From: Cunninghamia lanceolata
Taxonomy: Eukaryota; Streptophyta; Pinopsida; Cupressales; Cupressaceae
DNA length: 64,000 nucleotides
Assembly (NCBI GenBank): GCA_027924645.1
Contig: BSBN01000047.1
Span: 3,472,001-3,536,000, forward strand
Direction of reading: 5' to 3'
In this document: positions 55,760 through 64,000 of the stretch, piece by piece
Layout: every line of letters starts with the position of its first letter
Numbering within the stretch: the stretch's first letter is position 1
Position numbers and translations under genes: made by a program
Notes under the pieces: model-generated
Seen by the model: the letters and a program-made list of their open reading frames with translations, nothing else
Databases searched by the model: none
Told to the model about the DNA's origin: nothing

Positions 55760-57656
55760 TGCAATATTTTGGAAATGCTCAGATCTTAGTTGATGAGAGG
55801 TTGCATGTCTTTACCCTTGCATATGAAACTGGCAATAAGTTTATTGAAGGGGTTAGATATACGTTTCCTGCAACATTGGATACTTTTCAATTGATGTAAA
55901 AGGGGGAGAGTTTCAAAAAGGGAGAGTTATAGAAAAAGGGAGAATGATGCCATTGATGTCAAGAGGAAGTATTACAGAAAAGGGGAGCTTTATAGACAGA
56001 GGGAGAATCACATCATGAAGGAGAGAAGTATGTTACATCCCTTTGCCATTGATGTCAAAGGGGGAGAGTTAGAGAAAGGGGGAGAATTATGTTGCCATCA
56101 ATGACAAAGGGGGAGATTGTTAGAAATATTGTCATTGATGTCAAAGGCGTATGGACGAGATTGTTGGATGTTGTCATTGATGTCAAAGGTGTGTAGTTGT
56201 TATTGATGTGGACGAAATCGAATGAAGGCCAAAGGCCACTAATTGCCATACAAAGTAACTCAGGTAAAGAATGAAATAAAGAGACCAAGAAGACAAGTTT
56301 ATGGATGCTAGCCGACCATCTTTTGTTTTGGCATACATAAGACAAGTTTAAGTTTATGAAGTGAATTTTCCTGGTCGCCTCCCTTTACCCTTGACACCTA
56401 AGTCTATGGAAATTAAATTTAAATTACTGCATATCCTATTTGGGCCGACCCCCATCCTTGGCGCCCAAGACAAAGGCATTTAAATGCTGGCCGACCACTT
56501 TATTATATGTTTTCAAGCAGTTAAAAGAGATTAAGGGCAGCAATCAAAAGAGATTAAAGGCAGCAAATAATATTGATGGGCAGCGATAGAGATAATATCA
56601 GCAAAATTATGTGAGAAGAGACTGACTCTCTAAAGTTAAGTGCGCTGCCATATTATTTAAGTGCACCTCCATATAAGAAGAGACCTGTCCTTCCATATAG
56701 GCGCTCTCCTCCATGAAGTCGCCTCCCTTCATATGAGGCATAAGAATGGTATAAAAGTACAAGTAAGTTGGAGATAAGAAAATGGTAAGACAATGACTAT
56801 CATTCAGATTTAAGCAGATCTAGTGCAGAAAAAAGGATATATCAATAAAGAATATGGAGCAGATATAAGTGAGTATAGTTGAGGAAGAAAGTGAGTGGAA
56901 CGATGAAGTGAATAGAACATATATAAAGAACACTCAAAAGAGATCAAGTGTGGAAGATCATTTAAGGAAGATATGTGGAACAATGAGTATGAGATTTAAG
57001 TGAGAGATTTATGAAGGATATGTATGTGGAGAGAAAATGCAAGCATGTGTGATCATACAAGTACATTTATGATATGGTAAATAAGAAGAGGGCAATCGTG
57101 GAATGAATAAATGAAGGAGATCGTAATTTCCATCATCTTTGAAGAAGCAACATTGAGAAGGTGCAACCTTGTTTTGGAAGTTGGTGCTTCCCAAAAGAAG
57201 AGATTGGTGTCTCTTGTTGAGTTGGTGTTGAAGAAGCAACATTGAGAAGGTGCAACCTTGTTTTGGAAGTTGGTGCTTCCCAAAAGAAGAGATTGGTGTC
57301 TCTTGTTGAGTTGGTGCTCAGTTGTGGGGATTTGGTACCTACAAATTTCTACAAGCGGGGATTGGTGTCTCCAGTGGGTTGGTGCCTACAAATTGTTTAG
57401 CTGTGGGGATTGGTGTCTTCAGTAGTTGGTGCCTACATATTGGTTAGCCGTGGGGATTGGTGTCTCTAGTAGGTTGGTGTCTACAAAGATTGTAAGAGAA
57501 ATTTATATATAAACAATATTTTGCTGTGGTTTTCTCTCGAAAGGGTTTCCACATAAATCTTGTGTTATTCTTGCGTTGCATAATTGTTAGATCGCATGTG
57601 ATTGATATTGTTATGGTTGTTAAATTCTGAAAAAGTAAAAAGATTGTATTTCAACA
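55760..57656 (+). mobile_element. 3' end and 3' LTR of a copia-like element (SIRE-like PPT)
   Basis: A purine-rich leader with repeated GATGTCAAAGGGGGAGA-type words (55895-56117) ends in a polypurine tract (CAAAGGGGGAGAT, 56105-56117). The LTR then starts TGTTAGAAATATTG at 56118. TGATGTCAAAGGGGGAGA before the 3' LTR is typical of SIRE-type copia. A TATA box (GGTATAAAAGTA) is near 56750, U5 has the usual GGGTTTCCACATAAATCTTG, and the LTR ends about TTTCAACA at 57656. The U3 carries GGGCCGACC, TTGGCGCCCAAG and GGCCGACC. No 5' LTR is in the window. Confidence 0.65.
57141..57318. repeat. 89-bp tandem duplication inside an LTR, followed by a minisatellite
   Basis: GAAGAAGCAACATTGAGAAG at 57141 is repeated at 57230; the two 89-bp units look identical. 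From 57330 to 57490 a related GGGGATTGGTGTCT/TTGGTGCCTACA minisatellite of about 50-60 bp follows. Confidence 0.9.
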
Positions 57657-59125
57657 CTTGTGGACAAAACACTTGATTAGACTTGGATTGTTCAGAAGCC
57701 TTCATTGCAGCCTATCAAGGTTTTTGAGTGCAAGGCATATATGCATAGGCTTAAGGAGAAGAGATCCAAGTTGGATTTCAAAGTGGAGAAGTGTATCTTT
57801 ATTGGGTATAGTGATGGAGTCAAAAAAATACAAGCTTTGGAATTTTGAGATAGAAAAGACAATGTATAGTTTGAACATGATTTTTAGAGGGATTAGATAT
57901 TTTCTTAAGTCCATGCAACTTATAGATGAGAAGAAAACATTGGTGCAGTAGAAGCCAAAATTGAGGAGACTGCACTTGAGGTTGAACAAGAGGTTCAAGC
58001 TATACCTGATAAGTAGGTTGATTTTGACAATGCTTTAGGGGGAATTAGAGGAAGAACAACCTCGCACCTCACTCTTGGAGAGGTGCACTTGCGAAAAGGA
58101 GCAACTAGTAAGGTATAGCCCACTTGATTCTTGTTACATTTTTGCTTTATCTACTAATGAGGATGAACTTAGAATTGTCAAGGAGGCAATGAAGTTTATC
58201 TTTGAAGTTTATCTTAGGGATGGAGGTTGAGAGGGATAGAGCTAATAGAATATTTTGTTTGTTAGAGAAAGAATGATTACATTTTTTGCAGAGATTTAGG
58301 ATGTAGAATTTTAAACTACTGAGTTTTCCCATTCTTGTGGAAACAAAACTTTTAGTTGAGCAATGTCCATTGACCCCTGATGAGATTGAGAACATGAGCC
58401 ATATCCCTTATGCAAGTGCAGTTTTGGCAACCTTATGTATGTTATGGTTTGCACTAGACCAAACATTGTCCGAGCAATGGGAGTCCTAAGCAGGGATACT
58501 TTCATTCCAAGCAAGGAGCATTGGACTACAATGAAGATCTTCCAATATCTTTGTGGCACTTTAGAGTATTATATATGCTACTAGGGAGGACTTGATTTGA
58601 GTATGACAATGGATATACATGGATTTGTGGATTTTGATTGGAAGGAGACGTGGACAAGAAGAGGTCTATGATTAGATATCTTTTTAATCTATTTGGTGGT
58701 CTAGTGAGTTGGATGAACAAAATACAAACTATGGTTGCTCTTTCGACTATGGAGGAAGAGTACATGGTAGCTCTCATGCAATAAGGAGGCAATTTGGCTT
58801 TGAAGATTGTGTTAGGATGTTTTGCATTGAGTCATGATATAATGCAAATTTAGTGATATATTTAAAGTGCCATTAGCTTGGCAAAGAACCTTATTTTCCA
58901 CACATAGACTAAGCACATTGATGTGCAATATCATTTTGTTCGTGACATGGTGGAGGACAAGAGGGTTATGATCAAGAAGGTGGATAGTTGTAGATGTGTT
59001 GATGAAGCCTGTAAGCACAAAGAAGTATAGATGGTGTAGGATGGCTATGAGCATTACAACCCTTAGCAATTAGTTCACCATGTTGGATTCCCCTATGAGT
59101 CTTGGAATGCATACAAGTGGGAGGT
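57657..59125 (+). pseudogene. Copia pol fragment: integrase end, RT, RNase H
   Basis: After a sharp start at about 57657 the + strand reads QKPSLQPIKVFECKAYMHRL, KCIFIGYSDGVKKYKLWNFE (integrase C-terminal region), then a deletion to RT pieces (ILGMEVERDRANRIF as a split frame, IPYASAV, LMYVMVCTRPN in shifted frame) and RNase H remnants (AIWL). Many stops and shifts. Gag, protease, catalytic integrase and most of RT are missing. It ends in the purine tract AAGTGGGAGGT (about 59115-59125), followed by an LTR. Confidence 0.8.
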
Positions 59126-59626
59126 TGTTAGGACTAGGTGTTGTAAACCTTACAAGTCCTAATGTTGTTGCAATTAGTTAATATTTGCAAATGTTGGCTC
59201 CTCATGGAAAAGGGCAGCACACATGGAGGGAATCTTGAGATTTCTTTGTTGGCATTGTTTGCCATTGTTATTGCTTTTATGATGATGGAAGAAGGTATTG
59301 AAGAGTTGCAAGTTGGACTATGACTAGCATATTTGACTGACTATTTCTAGACATTTGTAAGAGGTGTGTAAAAGGAATAATGACTCCCACATAGAATGCT
59401 TGGGGATTACACCTGACCTCCTTGTTCTTAGGCATTTGGTTTTGGGAATCCATTGGTGGTTTCGTGGGTCTCCCTAGCCTATAAATTGAGGGCTTGGGTG
59501 GACATTGGATGGTCAATTTTATGTATGGTTTTGTTGCCAAAATTTCTCTAGGATTCAAAGTGTTGATTTCTATTGAAGCATTGGAACTTTGAGATTGTAT
59601 TTTGATCGTTTGGAAAAGGTTAATGT
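59126..59626 (+). repeat. Copia 3' LTR, left part (split by a hAT insertion)
   Basis: Starts TGTTAGGACTAGG after the purine tract. A TATA box (CCTATAAATTG) lies near 59478. The LTR is interrupted at 59626. It appears to resume at 63902 with U5-like sequence (TTTTCCCAAGGTATATCTTG). Confidence 0.7.
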
Positions 59627-60298
59627 CAGTGTTCCACGATGTTTCCTGACGGGGATGCATCCCCTGTCGGGGATGGGGGGACAAAGGGTCTAAGTTTGGG
59701 GACAACGGGGGGACGGCCGCAGGGGGGGCGGTGCTGATATACATATGGTACTTGAATAACTAGTTATAAAAAGATGTTGAAGAATAACATTTCAAATTAA
59801 ACTTTGGCAAATTAGTAAAATAGCAAAATTGCAAATACTAACATTTTTAATACTTGAAAACTATTACTAAAAGAGTCAAGACTAATGAAATTGTTGAATT
59901 TGAGATTTCTATTATATCGAAAACGGAAAATATGACATGTCACATCATAATATCATATCATAAAGTCTTAAAGATGATTACAATGAGTAGCATATGATGA
60001 TATCAAAATTAGTAGAAAATACAAAAATCAAAATGTAGTGAAGGGAGGCCTCTAATCATCCCCAAACTCCTCATCACTTGAACTACTGGAATCCTCGTGG
60101 TCAAGCTCTGCCAAATTGAGCAAATAAAATGAAGAATGAGAGATTTATGAGTCTTTAGCTTTTAGAATGGTCAAACATCTCCTTAGGGTTCAGACTTGGG
60201 CTCTAAGTCCAAGGGAAAGCAATTGAATTTAAAAAAAACACTTTTTCACCGTTCTAGCACGGGGGACTCCCAGGCGTCCCTGAGACGCTCGAGGGATG

Positions 60299-63200
60299 TG
60301 TTGTGACGTTTTCACAACATCGCCCCATTGCAAATGGGGATCCCCTTTTTTGAGCTCCAGTGCTTTGTTTTGAGTTTTGGATGATGCCTTGGGATTATGT
60401 CATGATGAGTCATTGGTGTGTGAGTCCATAGCCTTGCATTGGAAATCATAAATCTCATAGAGTTAGCCAAATTGTCAAGTCTTCTCCACAAATTGGAAAG
60501 TGAGCCTCACCAAAACGAGTCAAGTAAGTTAATCTCCTTGCAAACAAGGTCTAATTGAGAACACTGAAGTCAATCCCTGAGACACTGAAATTGGCTAAGT
60601 TTGATATCCTGAAGTCTGATGTTCTAGGATCCTGAAAATTGACCAAGTCTAAAATTTGGTGGATCCTCAAAAATCTAGAATCTGCATGTTAAATCCTATG
60701 GATCTGGGACCTATCTCAAACATCCTGGAAGTATATTTTAAAAATATTTAAAGTATAGCATATACAAAAATATATTTATTAAATATACTTCCACCCAGGT
60801 ATCTTCACCTTCAAAATCGCGACAAATGACAAGCTCAAACCAAGGTGCAAATCAGGAGTCTGGAAATGAGCAAAGTGCGCCTTCATCAAAATGAGCTCAA
60901 TTCAACATGAAACCTTGGCGCCTTGATAGAAATTGATGTTTTGACCCTCAAAGTGAGTTGAACTTAGGAAATTTTGCGGGAAAGTGGACTAAGTTGCCTA
61001 GGCGCCAATTTGCACTAGAAGAACCTAAAAGTGCGCCTAAGGTTGATGGATGAAAAACAACATTCAGTGACTCCAAATTTGCGCCTAGAGATGAAGCATG
61101 TACTATTTGAGTATTTTGAAAATCATTTAGAGAATCTAGGCCCATTTTTGCCTTTATTCAAACCTATTTTTGCACCTAAGATGGGAGCTTGTCAAATCAT
61201 CAATAACAAACAATGAATTGGTGCTTGGAAGACCTATTGAAGGTTTGGACTTAGTCAAATTTGCTTGAGGAAACCTAGTCGCCAATTTCAACTAGTAGAG
61301 ACCCAAAACTGCGCCTAGAGTTAGTGTCTAACTGCTTCATCAAGTCTAGGCGCACTTCATCACTTGTTCAACCATGAATTTGCGCCTCAAGTTATAAAGG
61401 CATGAATTAGTGTTCAAAGGACTTTACATTGTCAGAGATAAACACCTTTAAGCATTGACATGAGTTTGAAGCCACAGATTTGCTCTTAATGTGTTAGGCG
61501 CATTTTCTTGTCTCTAGAAACCCAAATCTGCGCCTCAAGTTGTGAAGGCAGGAATCAAGGATGAAAGACTTCACTTTGTCAAAGATGAACATTTTAACCA
61601 TCAATATGAGTTTGGAATCATAAAATTGCCTAAGTAGTTGAAGGCGCACTTTTCAACTTCTACAGACCCAGATTAGTGCCTCAATGAAGATACATAAATT
61701 CACATCATTGATTGAGCGCTTGAGAGAGAATCCTTATAAGACATGTTCAGTTGTTTGAAAGCATAAAAAATAGCAAATATAAGACCAACTATGTGAGGCG
61801 CACTTTCACCTTTATACAAACCTAGATTTGAGCCTTAGGAAAAATCACATGAAGTCGCATTTGGGAATGAGCGCTTTGATAAAGGATCATTCTAAATCAT
61901 GTCCAATTGATTTAAAGCATAAAAATGACAAGTATAAGGCCAATTTGAGTTAGGCACACTTTTGCCTCTCTACACACCTAGATGTGCGCCTAGGTTTGGA
62001 AAGGTTATTTATACGTTTAAATATGATTCCTTTGTGTTATAAAGTGTTTATCAAAAGGATTGATATTGTTCCTTTGTTTGTGTTGCAGGAGTGTGGATGG
62101 AATTGAGGAGTCAATCAAGGAGCAAGGCGTCTAGAACCAGGAGTAAAGATAGGAGGCATTCGCTGCAAAGAAACATCTTGTTACGATTCCAAAGTTACCA
62201 CTTCAAGAGATCACTTCAAGTTCATCATGCTGGAACACTTCATCATCTACATCAAGAGAATACATTCATCCATCGAGCTTCAAGTTCTTCCTCAATCTTC
62301 AAGTCTCCGAGAGAAGTCTCCTACTTCATGTCATCTTCATCTACACTACTCTCCATGAAGAAGCATCAGAAGATCAATATATCCTGCCAAGTAGAAGTAT
62401 CACAGAGTTAGGCAAATGAGCAACATGTATCATACACATCCGACTTACAAAAAACACAAGACAAGATCAACAAGGATTCCTTCCCAAACGTTCAAGTTCA
62501 AAGCAATCACATTCGAAGACATCACACAGATGATGCAATTTGGGAATATGCCCAAATGCAAGTTGAATAAACTGTTGGAATCCATGAGAGTTGCTGAGGT
62601 GGCACCTATGTGGCATGAACATTATCCTCGCCAGTCAGATGTTGCCATGTCATTCTTGTCTAAGTACACTGTACCTGCATGCTCAAATAAGAGGATAAGG
62701 GCGCTCCAAGGGAAAGGACTTCTAACTCATCATCCTCATCAGCTTGGGAAGCGTGCCTTGCTTCTCTTTTCTTTTCTATGTACAAAATGCTAAAAATAGG
62801 CATAATTGCCTTGTTGTAATGATCTGGGCCGTTCATTCACAGATCAATCTCGGCCGTTGGTTGTATTTTGAAAAACTATATAAAGGCCTTGTTGCCTCAT
62901 TTGTAGGGGTTAATCAGTACCTAGTAGAGTAGAGGCGTAGAGTAGGAAGAGAGTCTCGAAATTCTTTGAGAGTACTGAAGTTGTTTTAAATATTTCTCAA
63001 GATTAATGCAAAGACATTGTAGCGTTGGAGCTTGGTGCTAAGTGTTGTCTTGTGAAATAACATGGTTTCTTGTATCTTGATGAAGTGGAGAGATGTTTCT
63101 AAGTAGATTAGAAGTAGAATGGTACGAGTTCATTGATGTCATGAATGTATGTATTGAATATTTGATCAACTCCTAGCTCATGCTTTTGACATCCATCACT

Positions 63201-63746
63201 GGTGGAGTGTTGTGTAAAGCTAGTCTGAGCTTCATCATAATTTTCTTAAGTTAGGTTGTGGATATGCATTCAAACTGTGCTAGCTGTGGGTGTTTGAATG
63301 AAGGTTCATAACATGAAAACCATTCGCTAATCTTAGGAGATTGCACCTACTCCATGTAGTTGTAGGCATTCTTGGTGAAGTGGAGTTGGGTTTATTGAGG
63401 AGTTTGTCTATTCATGCATCATCGTTACTTCATTGACTTTAGATTAATTTCTCTAAGCCCTTATCTTTTTTCCTTTTTTTTAATACATTGTGCATACTTC
63501 ATCCACATTGAAAGGAGAAATAAGCTGAGTGAAGCAAGAAGTCTACATAAGTCCCTTTGTGATTATCAGCAAATCACATCAAACTAACTGAGGCTATCCT
63601 ATGAGCAAGTTGAGAATCAACATACTGGAACCTTGGAAATAACCCACTAGATCACTTTGTTTAGCTTTTGGGTATCTTTGTTCAAGAGGATAGATTACCT
63701 TAGTAATTTATTCTGAGTTTGCATGTGCAAGAAAAACACATCAACA
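60299..63746 (+). mobile_element. Giant solo LTR, 3.45 kb, copy 2
   Basis: Starts TGTTGTGACG and ends CATCAACA. It aligns along its length with 32225-36824 except for that copy's extra 1186 bp. Flanking pentamers are GGATG and GGGCG (three of five match), so the target duplication is uncertain. No internal genes. U3 with dyad modules from about 60990 to 62000, TATA box (TATATAAAGG) at 62877, then a leader with TGCAAAGACATTG shared with copy 1. A 125-codon open frame at 62416-62793 is LTR sequence without a recognised domain; copy 1 has a shorter equivalent. Confidence 0.78.
62877..62885 (+). promoter_or_regulatory. TATA box of giant LTR copy 2
   Basis: TATATAAAG followed by GCCTTGTTGCCTCATTTGTA, matching the equivalent site at 35960. 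Confidence 0.6.
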
Positions 63747-63901
63747 GGGCGTCTAGAAGTCCCCGAGACGTCTTGGGGACGTCTCGGCGTCCCTGACGTT
63801 TTGGCAGAGAACCCGGCGTACCGGCGGCGGGGGACGTCTCGCAGGCGTCCCCAAGTCTTGGAAACATCCCGTACTGGGGAATGGGTCCCCGTGGAACACT
63901 G

Positions 63902-64000
63902 GTTAATACAATACATTGTGTGCGCTTTGTTGTTGGTTTTTTCCCTTTTGCAAGTTTTCCCAAGGTATATCTTGTGTTTGCCGATTTTTCTTTAGATCTA
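63902..64000 (+). repeat. Copia 3' LTR, right part (U5) after the hAT insertion
   Basis: Begins with the second hAT flank GTTAATAC, then U5-like sequence with TTTTCCCAAGGTATATCTTG. It runs to the window edge. Confidence 0.55.

Larger units (their letters stand above)
59627..63901. mobile_element. hAT-like DNA transposon remnant, itself split by a giant solo LTR
   Basis: Terminal inverted repeats CAGTGTTCCACG (59627-59638) and CGTGGAACACTG (63890-63901). Flanks are GTTAATGT (59619-59626) and GTTAATAC (63902-63909), a 6-of-8 match fitting the 8-bp duplication of hAT elements. Element DNA is 59627-60298 plus 63747-63901. The ends are GC-rich (GGGGATG, GGGACGTC words). At about 60050-60115 the minus strand reads LAELDHEDSSSSSDEEFGDD followed by a stop, like the acidic C-terminus of a hAT transposase; the rest of the transposase is missing. 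Confidence 0.72.

Noticed and set aside
62416..62793. 125-codon open frame as a gene
   Set aside because: It lies inside the giant LTR, is much shorter in the sister copy, and has no recognised domain.
50933..64000. Remaining MIC60 exons
   Set aside because: I looked on the + strand for a conserved C-terminal mitofilin segment following LHQK and found none; the last exon(s) probably lie outside the window.

Overview
This is a plant nuclear window. The very long, repeat-filled introns and the mixture of LINE, Ty1-copia, long solo LTRs, hAT and SINE insertions suggest a gymnosperm (conifer-type) genome; the species cannot be fixed from the sequence. Almost the whole window is a single host gene on the + strand plus what has inserted into its introns.

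Host gene: eight internal exons (10121-11065, 44408-44602, 45123-45263, 45447-45524, 49825-49917, 50102-50221, 50451-50528, 50753-50932) join in one frame into a mitofilin/MIC60-type protein: Ser/Pro-rich N-terminal part, one transmembrane helix, acidic linker, long charged coiled coil and the start of the C-terminal mitofilin domain. A basic 25-codon segment at 27-101 may be the presequence exon. The last exon(s) were not found before 64000. Every recognised exon is a multiple of three and every junction is phase 0. The intron between 11065 and 44408 is 33.3 kb.

1-10120: presumed first intron, with a decayed LTR (2425 to about 4.5 kb), AT-rich blocks, a decayed coding-like segment (5.03-5.93 kb) and several tandem duplications. 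11-13.6 kb: GC-rich hAT-like fragments. 13.8-19.95 kb: a structurally intact plant L1-type LINE (minus strand) with both ORFs open, a poly(A) tail and a target-site duplication. 20.3 kb: LINE endonuclease fragment. 21.7-24.75 kb and 37.4-40.6 kb: two decayed copies, same strand, of one protein family that I do not recognise. 25.56-31.9 kb: a decayed Ty1-copia element with both LTRs, PBS and PPT. 32.2-36.8 kb: a 4.6-kb solo LTR with TSD and an internal 1186-bp tandem duplication.

44.4-51 kb: the clustered MIC60 exons, whose introns hold a tRNA-derived SINE, a truncated BED/DUF659 hAT, an 85-bp perfect inverted repeat, a 1.8-kb solo LTR and a 280-bp tandem duplication that copied the start of one exon. 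52.1-54.3 kb: a short gag-only LTR element. 55.8-64 kb: a nested stack: a copia 3' LTR; a copia pol fragment with its own LTR; a hAT element inside that LTR; and a second giant solo LTR inside the hAT. The two giant LTRs share a U3 filled with about 45-bp dyad modules (AGGCGCA ... GCGCCTA). Together with the unrecognised protein family, these are the least explained signals in the window.
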